DNA of 12,435 nt. It comes from an uncultured Pseudomonadota bacterium (lineage in GTDB: Bacteria > Myxococcota_A > Polyangia > HGW-17). Made by a program: the position numbers and the translations under genes. This document shows positions 6,213 to 12,435 of this stretch, piece after piece (the first letter of the stretch is position 1; each line of letters begins with the position of its first letter). The notes beneath the pieces were generated by a model. The model saw nothing but the letters and a program-made list of their open reading frames with translations, had not been told where the DNA came from and made no database searches. Location of the stretch: contig CALKWH010000099.1 of the NCBI GenBank assembly GCA_938004375.1, forward strand, positions 1 through 12,435, given 5' to 3'.

Positions 6213-7623
6213 CTCTCTTGACCTTGGCCCTTTTCCGACCGGACGAGGCTTTGGAGGCGTCTTTTCCAGCGCGCCCGGCGGCAGCGCTGGAATCTGCGGC
6301 GGCGCGGATGCGGGCCAACAGGGCGGACGCGGGCTCGTCAGCCGGATCCTGGGGCACGAGCTTCCCCTCGAAGGCCCGCTTCAGGATGCTCTGCCGCAGC
6401 GCCTCGGCCTGCTCCAGACCGCGGGTGATGCCGGCTTCGACCTGGTCGCACACGGACAGCCGCGCCTCGATCTCGGCGACGACGCGGGCCTGCTCGTCGA
6501 GGGTCGGCGGGAGGGGGATACTGATCCGGCGAATACCCTCTTGACCGATGTTCCTCATGGATTCCTGGTTGCCGGATGAGTTGTCTTGAATCTGTTTCCT
6601 TCCGATTTGACATCTCAGGAAATGAAGAACCCAATCCTCATTCACAATCTGTGTGTGGAACGACAACCTCAATGTCTTATCACTGAGCAGCAACTTCTTA
6701 GTCAGTGCGTGCACTCTCACGACGGCGCCAATCAAGTCCAGAGTATTTGCCCTGCTGAACAGGAAATCTCCAATGCGGACAAGGTAGTTTGAATTGATTT
6801 TTTCTGGGTCTGTGACGGTTTTGCTCTCGTTTTCATCAAACACGCCCCAAGTTACCGCGCTTACTTTCAGGACTCCGGTTTCTCTTTCAGATGGCGGTCG
6901 TTCATCGCATTTGAAGCTTTTTCCAGCTTCGATTGATTTGGTCAGGTCACCCAACTTCACCCACTTCCAACCGGCGGGGAGTTCGCCCTCGGGCACGTCC
7001 GCGTTCGTGAACCGGCCCTCGAACGCCCACTTCAGCACCGCCTGGCGGTAGGTCTTCAACTGCGCCTGCGCGGTCTTGAGGCTCTCGATGCCCTTGTCCA
7101 GCGAACTGAACAACTCCTCGATCCGCGCGACGATTCGTTCCTGCTCGGCAAGTGGCGGGAGGGGGATTGATGATTCTTCAAGAAACTTCCTGGGCACTCG
7201 GCGTTGACCAACGGCTCCTGTCATCATTCCTTGAGCATTTCGACGGAAATCCTCGCGATTCAAGTAGTGAAATACAAACTTACCAATCACCATCCCCTTC
7301 ATGCGGAAAACATGAAATTCCGTCGAGCCGAAAGCGATGTGGTTTCGCAGAGAATGTACGATGGCGACCTTCCCGTTCTCCATGCATGGAGAAATTTTCG
7401 CAAAAATCACGTCCCCATCAGTCATGGGCACGAATCCCTTTTTTACATCTCCGTATTTCCGAGTCTCCACCAAAGAAATTTTGTTGGAACGCTCTTCAAC
7501 ATGTTTCATGGGCAAGAAAGTAACTTCCAGCACATCAGGGATATTTTCAAACGGTAACTTTGGATTGATTTCGGTGATGTCCGCGAGACATACCCATTCC
7601 CATCCCTTCGGCAATTCCGTCAT
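6202..7623 (-). CDS. hsdS: Type I restriction-modification specificity subunit (S)
   Basis: HsdS reads the split DNA target and holds two HsdM subunits. The layout is classic: TRD1 (about residues 4-152), a conserved helical region starting IPLPPLAEQERIVARIEELF (from 153), TRD2 (about 216-367), and a second conserved region starting IPLPPTLDEQARVVAEIEARL (from 369) and ending LKRAFEGKLVPQDP. A basic Ala/Lys/Arg tail (about 442-473) follows. I chose the ATG at 7623 (MTELPKGWEWV) over 7632 because AGGA lies 8 nt before it and the family usually begins this way. The ribosome site overlaps the stop codon of a duplicated hsdR fragment. Both TRD coding stretches are AT-rich while the conserved regions are GC-rich, a mark of domain exchange. 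It overlaps the RhuM-like gene by 11 bp. Confidence 0.96.
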   Translation of the reverse strand: MTELPKGWEWVCLADITEINPKLPFENIPDVLEVTFLPMKHVEERSNKISLVETRKYGDVKKGFVPMTDGDVIFAKISPCMENGKVAIVHSLRNHIAFGSTEFHVFRMKGMVIGKFVFHYLNREDFRRNAQGMMTGAVGQRRVPRKFLEESSIPLPPLAEQERIVARIEELFSSLDKGIESLKTAQAQLKTYRQAVLKWAFEGRFTNADVPEGELPAGWKWVKLGDLTKSIEAGKSFKCDERPPSERETGVLKVSAVTWGVFDENESKTVTDPEKINSNYLVRIGDFLFSRANTLDLIGAVVRVHALTKKLLLSDKTLRLSFHTQIVNEDWVLHFLRCQIGRKQIQDNSSGNQESMRNIGQEGIRRISIPLPPTLDEQARVVAEIEARLSVCDQVEAGITRGLEQAEALRQSILKRAFEGKLVPQDPADEPASALLARIRAAADSSAAAGRAGKDASKASSGRKRAKVKRDGK

Positions 7624-7633
7624 TTCATGCATC

Positions 7634-7757
7634 CTAGGCGCCCAGCGCCTCGTTCAGTTCGGCCAGTATCGACTCCAGGTCCTCGCCGAACAGTTGCCAC
7701 ATGCGGCCGCGGCCGCCCCGGGCGTCGAAGGGGGTGTAGTCCAGGTCGTCGAGGACC
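7634..7757 (-). pseudogene. Duplicated hsdR 3' end fragment
   Basis: Bases 7642-7754 repeat 9182-9294 with a single mismatch (T at 7667, G at 9207). In the hsdR frame the fragment encodes LDDLDYTPFDARGGRGRMWQ onward through ILAELNEALGA, then a TAG at 7636-7634, so only the last residues differ from the intact gene (EALAV). It lacks a start and sits between the AlbA_2 gene and hsdS. Its stop is one base from the first hsdS ATG and supplies the hsdS ribosome site, which suggests that this is the original hsdR-hsdS junction. Confidence 0.95.
7642..7754. repeat. 113-bp direct repeat, copy 1
   Basis: This is the left copy of a direct repeat that brackets the AlbA_2/ATPase gene. It is 112/113 identical to copy 2, at an offset of exactly 1540 bp. 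Homologous recombination between the copies would delete 1540 bp containing the whole accessory gene and leave one hsdR end joined to hsdS. Confidence 0.97.
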
Positions 7758-7771
7758 CCTACCACGCCGAC

Positions 7772-9169
7772 TCATTCGTCGTTCCCGCGCAAGACCACCC
7801 AGCGCCCACCCTTGTTGGGACCGACCCGCTTCACCCGGCCGGCTTCTTTCAGTTTCACCAACTGCCAGTAGACTCCCTGCACCGTCATCGAGAGCGCTTC
7901 GGCCATCTCCGGGATGGTCAGGTGACCATTCTCCGCGATCATGCCCAGCAGTCTCTCCCCGGTTTTCTCTTTGGTTTCTCTACTAGTTTCTCTACTAGTT
8001 TCTCTACTAGTTTCTTCGCCGGAGCCGGATCCACCCGGATTGTCCTTTGGTTTTTTCGCGGGCGCCGGTCGGGAGAACGTCACCGTGAAGAATTCGTCGA
8101 ACGTGAACTCCACCGTGCACCGGCCGTTCTCCCGGACCGCCTCGCGGATGCGACCGATGCCCGTCCCGACCTTCTCGATGAATTGAATCCGCTGCAAGAG
8201 AGAGGCGATCAACGGATTTCGGGTGACGCTCCGGTGACCAAAGTCGGCGGGTCTCAAGCCGCCGGGCAACCCGCCCGGATTGGAGATCACGACCCGGTCG
8301 TCGAAGACCTCGATCAGGACGTTGGCGCGCCGGTCGAAGTAGTCCCGGTGGCAGACCGCGTTGATGATGGATTCACGAAGGGCGACCTCCGGAATCTCAG
8401 GGACTTCCAGCCTGCGGGGCGCCTCGATGACGTATTCCAGGTTGGTGTGTCTGAGCACGAACAGAATCGCGTGGCGGATGTTGTCGACGAGGTTGCCCTT
8501 CAAGTCTTTCTTGTCGAGGATGTGGACCCTTTCGGTTCCCTTGAACAGCACACATTCGACGATGGCGTGGTGGATGAGGAAATCGATATCCCTGGCGAAG
8601 AACAGGACCCCCGCGTTCGTGAGTCGGCCGTCGTCGGTCAGGCAGTCGAGGTTCTTCAACAACGCGGTGCGCTCGATCGTGGGACTGATCCGGGCCGCCT
8701 CGAGGAATGCATCGAAGGCCTTGTCGTCGAAGTCCTTCTCGAAGACCGCGCGATCGTTATGCAGTTCATCGAAACGGATGCGCCCTTCCTTCTGGAAGAA
8801 CTCCACGATCTCGTTGCGGGTGAGCTTCTGGGAGTTGGCGCCGTTGCGAAGAAAGAAACCCTTGGGACATGCATAGGGCTTTTCGGTGCCCTCCGGTACG
8901 TCCACGAGCACCAGTGGTCCAAGGCCAGAAATGGGAATGTCCAGGTTCGGCTGCAGGGCACGCAGCGTGTCCTGAATGGCCGAGCGCGTCTTGTTATCGA
9001 AGGGGTGGCCCTTGACGCTCCCGTCATCCCGAACGCCAAGCAGAATCCGCCCCCCGCCCGTGTTGGCGAATGCGCAGACCTCTTCCATGAAGGACTTGTC
9101 CAAGGTTTCCTTGAATTCCAGATGGGAGCCTTCTCCTGCCGCGATGAGTTCCTGCAGATCGGTCGTCAT
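7772..9169 (-). CDS. AlbA_2 / HATPase_c_4 ATP-binding protein with winged helix
   Basis: The N-terminal AlbA_2 (Schlafen-like) domain, about residues 10-120, has the E18-F-K/E21 start and FANTGGGRILLGVRDDG (34-50). A RecG-type HATPase_c_4 domain follows, with ALRESIINAVCHRDY (263-277, N-box), SNPGGLP (296-302, G1) and GTGIGRI (335-341, G2). A linker of ETSR repeats (386-399) leads to a winged helix-turn-helix (about 405-460: LTIPEMAEALSMTVQGVYWQLVKLKEAG). Members are 400-500 residues, so at 465 this is full length. They are annotated as putative transcriptional regulators or ATP-dependent nucleic-acid-binding proteins, and biochemistry is scarce. It starts 4 nt after the hsdR stop and is bracketed by a 113-bp direct repeat of the hsdR end, so it is an insertion into the hsd operon. 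Domain calls are firm; the role in restriction is inferred. Confidence 0.93.
   Translation of the reverse strand: MTTDLQELIAAGEGSHLEFKETLDKSFMEEVCAFANTGGGRILLGVRDDGSVKGHPFDNKTRSAIQDTLRALQPNLDIPISGLGPLVLVDVPEGTEKPYACPKGFFLRNGANSQKLTRNEIVEFFQKEGRIRFDELHNDRAVFEKDFDDKAFDAFLEAARISPTIERTALLKNLDCLTDDGRLTNAGVLFFARDIDFLIHHAIVECVLFKGTERVHILDKKDLKGNLVDNIRHAILFVLRHTNLEYVIEAPRRLEVPEIPEVALRESIINAVCHRDYFDRRANVLIEVFDDRVVISNPGGLPGGLRPADFGHRSVTRNPLIASLLQRIQFIEKVGTGIGRIREAVRENGRCTVEFTFDEFFTVTFSRPAPAKKPKDNPGGSGSGEETSRETSRETSRETKEKTGERLLGMIAENGHLTIPEMAEALSMTVQGVYWQLVKLKEAGRVKRVGPNKGGRWVVLRGNDE
7975..8010. repeat. 12-bp in-frame tandem repeat (ETSR linker)
   Basis: Three perfect copies of TTTCTCTACTAG (7975-8010), plus a partial fourth, encode Glu-Thr-Ser-Arg repeats on the minus strand, just before the winged helix of the AlbA_2 protein. 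The unit is four codons long, so slippage would change linker length without breaking the frame. Confidence 0.92.
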
Positions 9170-9173
9170 GGTT

Positions 9174-11948
9174 TCATACCGCCAGCGCCTCGTTCAGTTC
9201 GGCCAGGATCGACTCCAGGTCCTCGCCGAACAGTTGCCACATGCGGCCGCGGCCGCCCCGGGCGTCGAAGGGGGTGTAGTCCAGGTCGTCGAGGGCCACG
9301 TGCACCGAGGTGGCGATCTGGTCCTTGAGCATGGTCAGCCATTCCATCTGCTCGCGCGTGAACTTCAGGGGCCCCGCCTGCTTGGCGAACAGCCATCGCT
9401 GGAAGTTGCGGTCCACGGTGCGGTCGTAGGCGGTCAACTCCGCGTCGATGCCCGCCACGCGGCGCACCAGGGCCACCAGGGCGACGAACTCGTTCTTGCA
9501 CTGTCCGGACACGCGCTCCAGTTGCTCGTAGGCGCGCCACACCGTGAGCGGCGCGAGCGCGGGCTTGTCGCGCAGGATCGCCGCCACCAGGTCCCGCACC
9601 ATGGCGAACGTCAGGTCCCGGCGCTGGTACGGCTGCCCGTAGAAGATCCGAAGGGCGACGAACTCGTCGCGGTGGGCGGTGACCCACTCGGAGAAGGCGG
9701 CCACGGTCCCGGCCGCCTTGGCGTGGGCGTCCCCGGCCCAGCCCGCGTGCAGCACCTCGTCGGCGTCGTCGAGGTCGATCTTCTGTTCGTGGGCGCGGCG
9801 GACCTGCTCGAGGTAGGCGTTGAGCTCCCCGGTGAAGGGGCGGGCGGCCGCGCGTCGCAGCTCGTCGTGGGCGCGGCGCACGGCGGTCTCGACCTGCTCC
9901 GGGGGGGCGTCGGCGGGCAGGGCGGCGCCGGCGCGGGTCGCTTCGGCCTCGAGGACGTCGGGGTCGAACGCGTCGAGCAGGTCGCGGACCACCTGCGGGA
10001 TCGGGCGGCCGCCCGCTTTCTCGGTGAAACCGGCGCGCTCCTCGGGGGACAGGCGGCGATCCAGGCGCGTGAGGCGGTTGGCCAGGGAGGTGAACAGGTC
10101 CTCGTCCCGGGCGCCCACGGCCACGGCCGCGAGCAGGTCCGCGAGGGGGACGCCGGGCTTGCGCTCGAGCGGGCGGCTGTCGGTCTTCAGGCTGCGCGTG
10201 ACGCCGATGGCGTCGACGATGACGAAGTGGTCCTTGGGCGCGCGGGCCGCCGGCGACACCTTGCGCAGGTCGTCGAACGGGATCACGCGGGTGCCGCGGC
10301 CCTTCATCTGCTCGAAGTAGTTGCGGCTCTTCACGTCGCGCATGAACAGCAGGCACTCCAGGGGCTTCACGTCGGTCCCGGTGGCGATCATGTCCACGGT
10401 CACGGCGATGCGCGGGTGGTAGTCGTTGCGGAAGGCGGCCAGGACCGACTTGGGATCGTCCTCGGCCTTGTAGGTGATCTTGCGGCAGAAGCGCCCCTGT
10501 TCGCAGAACTCTTCGCGCACGATCTGGATGATGTCGTCGGCGTGGCTGTCGGTCTTGGCGAAGATCAGCGTCTTGGGCACCTCGAACGTGCCGTCGGCCA
10601 GCTGTCGATCGGGGAACATCGCCGGCAGCTGCTCGCGGAAGGTGCGGATGATGGTGCGGATCTGGCTGGGGTTCACGACGTCGCGGTCGAGGTCGCAGCG
10701 GGAGTACGCCTCGTCCTCGTCCTGCTGCTCCAGGCGCCGCCTGCGCGAGAGCCGCTCGCGGCGCTCCACGTAGGCGCCCTTCCACAGGGTGCCGCCCTCG
10801 GTGGACACGCGGGTGTCGATGAGGAAGACGTCATAGCCCACGTTCACGCCGTCGGCCACGGCCAGCTCGTGGGAGTACTCGGAGACGACGTTCTGCTGGA
10901 AGTAGGCGAACGTGCGGGCGTCGGGGGTGGCGGTGAGCCCCACCTGGAACGCGTCGAAGTAGTCGAGCACCTGCATCCAGAGGTTGTAGATGCTGCGGTG
11001 GCACTCGTCGATGACGATGAAGTCGAAGAACTCGACGGGGAGCCGAGGGTCGTAGGCGACCGGGGGCACCGCGGGGGGCTGCCAGCGCTGCTCGGCGGGG
11101 TTCTGCTCCTCGGCGCTCTCCTCGAGCTCCTCGCCTTTGAGCGCGGCGTACAGCCGCTGGATGGTGCTGATGTACACCTGGCAGTCGGTGGGGAAGTGCC
11201 GCGACCGCAGCCGGTGCACGCCGTAGAGCTCGGTGAACTTGCGGTTGTCGTCGTTGGGAAGGTAGGCCATGAACTCCTGCTCGGCCTGCTCCCCCAGGTT
11301 CTTGGTGTCCACCAGAAACAGGACACGGCGGGCGCCGGTGTGCTTGAGCAGCCGGTACACGAACGTGATGGCGGTGAAGGTCTTGCCCGAGCCGGTGGCC
11401 ATCTGGACCAACGCCCGGGGACGCGCCTGGGCGAACGACGCCTCGAGCCGGGTGATGGCGTTCACCTGGCACGCGCGCAGGCCCGTGGGGTCCAGCGCGG
11501 GCAGTCGCGTGAGCGTCTCACGCAGCGGGGGTCGGCCGAGCCACTCGCCCAGGGTCTCGGGCCGGTGGAAGGAGAACACCGGGCGCGTGCGCGGCTTCGG
11601 GTCCCGCAGGTCGGTGAAGCGCGTGACGGCGCCGGTCGAGACGTACACGAACGGCAGTTGACGGTTGTCCAGGTGCTTGAGCCGGGCGCCCGCGTAGTAC
11701 TCGGCCTGGTCCTCGTGCCAGGTGAGGTGCACGCCCTCCTCCTCGCGCTTGGCCTCGACCACCCCCACGGGCTCTCCCCCGACGAACAGCACGTAGTCCG
11801 CGGGTCCCACCTCGGTCGGGTACTCCCGCACCGCGACCCCGAGCCCCGCGTGCAGGTTGATCCTGGCCTTGTCCTGCACCACCCACCCGCACGCCGCGAG
11901 CTGGGCGTCGATGAGGTCTCTGGCTCGCTGTTCGGGTGTCTGGTTCAT
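9174..11948 (-). CDS. hsdR: Type I restriction endonuclease subunit (R), EcoEI-like
   Basis: HsdR is the ATP-driven translocase and nuclease. From the ATG at 11948 (924 aa) the nuclease domain shows a PD-(D/E)XK pattern, GPADY with D51, then VVEAK with E65 and K67. The helicase motifs follow: MATGSGKT (183-190, Walker A), DECH (314-317, Walker B), GLTATP (337-342), ATGTDVK (motif V, about 522-528) and QMKGRGTR (547-554, motif VI). The C-terminal third fits the EcoEI R C-terminal domain. All catalytic residues are present, so it should be active. A GTG at 11966 is possible, but the ATG has GAGG about 12 nt before it and MNQTPEQRARDLID is the usual family start. A promoter lies at 12029-12057. 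The last 113 bp recur downstream of the AlbA_2 gene. Confidence 0.97.
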   Translation of the reverse strand: MNQTPEQRARDLIDAQLAACGWVVQDKARINLHAGLGVAVREYPTEVGPADYVLFVGGEPVGVVEAKREEEGVHLTWHEDQAEYYAGARLKHLDNRQLPFVYVSTGAVTRFTDLRDPKPRTRPVFSFHRPETLGEWLGRPPLRETLTRLPALDPTGLRACQVNAITRLEASFAQARPRALVQMATGSGKTFTAITFVYRLLKHTGARRVLFLVDTKNLGEQAEQEFMAYLPNDDNRKFTELYGVHRLRSRHFPTDCQVYISTIQRLYAALKGEELEESAEEQNPAEQRWQPPAVPPVAYDPRLPVEFFDFIVIDECHRSIYNLWMQVLDYFDAFQVGLTATPDARTFAYFQQNVVSEYSHELAVADGVNVGYDVFLIDTRVSTEGGTLWKGAYVERRERLSRRRRLEQQDEDEAYSRCDLDRDVVNPSQIRTIIRTFREQLPAMFPDRQLADGTFEVPKTLIFAKTDSHADDIIQIVREEFCEQGRFCRKITYKAEDDPKSVLAAFRNDYHPRIAVTVDMIATGTDVKPLECLLFMRDVKSRNYFEQMKGRGTRVIPFDDLRKVSPAARAPKDHFVIVDAIGVTRSLKTDSRPLERKPGVPLADLLAAVAVGARDEDLFTSLANRLTRLDRRLSPEERAGFTEKAGGRPIPQVVRDLLDAFDPDVLEAEATRAGAALPADAPPEQVETAVRRAHDELRRAAARPFTGELNAYLEQVRRAHEQKIDLDDADEVLHAGWAGDAHAKAAGTVAAFSEWVTAHRDEFVALRIFYGQPYQRRDLTFAMVRDLVAAILRDKPALAPLTVWRAYEQLERVSGQCKNEFVALVALVRRVAGIDAELTAYDRTVDRNFQRWLFAKQAGPLKFTREQMEWLTMLKDQIATSVHVALDDLDYTPFDARGGRGRMWQLFGEDLESILAELNEALAV
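9182..9294. repeat. 113-bp direct repeat, copy 2
   Basis: This copy lies inside the 3' end of intact hsdR and matches 7642-7754 at 112 of 113 positions. Divergence starts abruptly on both sides: on one side at the hsdR terminal codons, on the other within codons for the C-terminal domain. Confidence 0.97.
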
Positions 11949-12028
11949 CTCTTGGGGGTCCCTCACAAACGGTTCATGCGCGCGGGTTTTGTGTCATCCA
12001 GGCGCACCTGCCGTTCATTCACCGCCCG

Positions 12029-12057
12029 ATGGTATGGGGGCGAAAGGGTTTGGTCAA
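12029..12057 (-). promoter_or_regulatory. Predicted hsd operon promoter
   Basis: On the minus strand TTGACC (12057-12052) is separated by exactly 17 bp from TACCAT (12034-12029), a good sigma-70-type match about 80 bp before the hsdR start. The -35 overlaps an inverted repeat, GTCAA-N4-TTGAC (12053-12066), which could serve as an operator. No other convincing promoter appears in the 165-bp divergent region for this strand. Confidence 0.6.
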
Positions 12058-12111
12058 GGTTTGACATGGCACCGTAGGCGGAGGGCGAGAAGTGAGGAGG
12101 TGGAAATTTTA

Positions 12112-12141
12112 CTTGCAAGTGACATATACTTCACCTATAAA
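12112..12141 (+). promoter_or_regulatory. Predicted toxin-gene promoter with palindrome
   Basis: TTGCAA (12114-12119) and TATAAA (12136-12141) are 16 bp apart, placing a transcription start near 12148, ahead of the ATG at 12164. The -35 lies within a perfect 10-bp palindrome, ACTTGCAAGT (12112-12121), the sort of site an antitoxin could use for autoregulation. Confidence 0.6.
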
Positions 12142-12163
12142 TGAATTCCGTGAGCGGGTGTCC

Positions 12164-12382
12164 ATGATCTCATCCAAGGAGTTTTACTCCGGCAGTCTTC
12201 GAAGCGTGCATTTTCTCGTCTGCGACGACGACTGTGAGATGGATGACTTTCTGGAAAGGATCCGGTCGGAAAAGCCGTCTGAATTCGATAAGTTGTATCG
12301 ACTGATCCAGTTTCATTGTGAAAAAGACATTCGAAACGAGGAGAAGCTCAAACCCGTTCAGGAGGGTCTCTTTGAACTGAAG
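12164..12382 (+). CDS. HigB/RelE-like toxin, 3' truncated by contig end
   Basis: Seventy-three codons of genuine sequence encode MISSKEFYSGSLRSVHFLV, then FLERIRSEKPSEFDKLYRLI, then NEEKLKPVQEGLFELK. The pattern, a central helix ending in KLxRLIxF followed by NEEKxKxVxEGLFELK, fits the phage-derived Gp49/HigB-like branch of RelE-fold toxins, which are mRNA interferases of about 100-120 residues. The catalytic C-terminal end is missing. The frame stays open into the adapter, where the translation RSEERRVGKEGRSRWSR is pure artefact. An antitoxin gene would be expected just beyond the contig. The gene is divergent from the hsd operon and probably has its own promoter (12112-12141). The ATG at 12141 falls in the -10 box and gives only eight codons, so 12164 is preferred. 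An orphan toxin is also possible. Confidence 0.7.
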
Positions 12383-12435
12383 AGATCGGAAGAGCGTCGT
12401 GTAGGGAAAGAGGGTAGATCGCGGTGGTCGCGGTA
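12383..12435 (+). other. Illumina sequencing adapter (artefact)
   Basis: From AGATCGGAAGAGCGTCGTGT to the end the sequence is the universal-side TruSeq adapter, read as reverse complement. There are three apparent errors, all to G, as expected at a low-quality read end. It is not genomic. Confidence 0.97.

Noticed and set aside
8976..12077. 1033-aa plus-strand open frame antisense to hsdR
   Set aside because: It is the mirror of a GC-rich gene, in which stop codons are rare on the opposite strand. Its Val/Gly/Leu/Glu-heavy translation has no family features, while hsdR on the other strand carries every expected motif.
12141..12167. Eight-codon leader peptide ahead of the toxin
   Set aside because: Its ATG lies within the predicted -10 box, so it would not be transcribed from that promoter. 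Its overlap with the toxin ATG as ATGA is probably chance.

Overview
The window is an assembled short-read contig from a GC-rich bacterium, with sequencing adapter left at both ends (about 11-44 and 12383-12435). Only 45-12382 is biological. Nothing in it names the organism. The restriction genes are strongly GC-rich (46 of 60 bases in one hsdR line that I counted), while other blocks are much poorer (26 of 60 in a line of the 1951-2436 gene, 22 of 60 in an hsdS specificity domain). That patchwork, together with the gene content, indicates a horizontally assembled defence island. A high-GC environmental lineage, probably metagenomic, is the most I can infer.

Layout from right to left, the direction of transcription. 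At the right edge is a plus-strand HigB/RelE-like toxin fragment, cut by the adapter and divergent from the rest. Then comes a minus-strand type I restriction-modification locus: hsdR (11948-9174), an AlbA_2/ATPase/winged-helix gene (9169-7772), hsdS (7623-6202), a short RhuM-like gene (6212-5868) and hsdM (5871-4378). After a 133-bp gap with an unusual foldable element, four overlapping minus-strand genes follow: a TIGR04255-family protein (4244-3486), a HEAT-like protein (3496-2933), an unrecognised 167-residue protein (2936-2433) and a degenerate GIY-YIG-like protein (2436-1951). The left third has almost no coding sequence apart from one unrecognised helical protein (1071-355). It carries a nine-unit 22-bp tandem array, a 16-bp perfect palindrome and two hexanucleotide runs in inverted orientation.

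How the parts fit. HsdR, HsdM and HsdS supply cleavage, adenine methylation and target recognition. Two accessory genes sit inside the hsd operon. The AlbA_2 gene is bracketed by a 113-bp direct repeat (112/113 identical) of the hsdR 3' end, and the second copy abuts hsdS. This indicates that the gene was inserted into an ancestral hsdR-hsdS junction and could be lost by recombination. The RhuM-like gene overlaps both hsdS and hsdM and looks like a chimera of a foreign N-terminus and a local C-terminus. The four-gene cassette downstream is the best candidate for an undescribed system: its genes overlap tightly, its composition differs from the hsd genes, and its combination of TIGR04255, HEAT-like, unknown and GIY-YIG-like proteins matches no system I can name.
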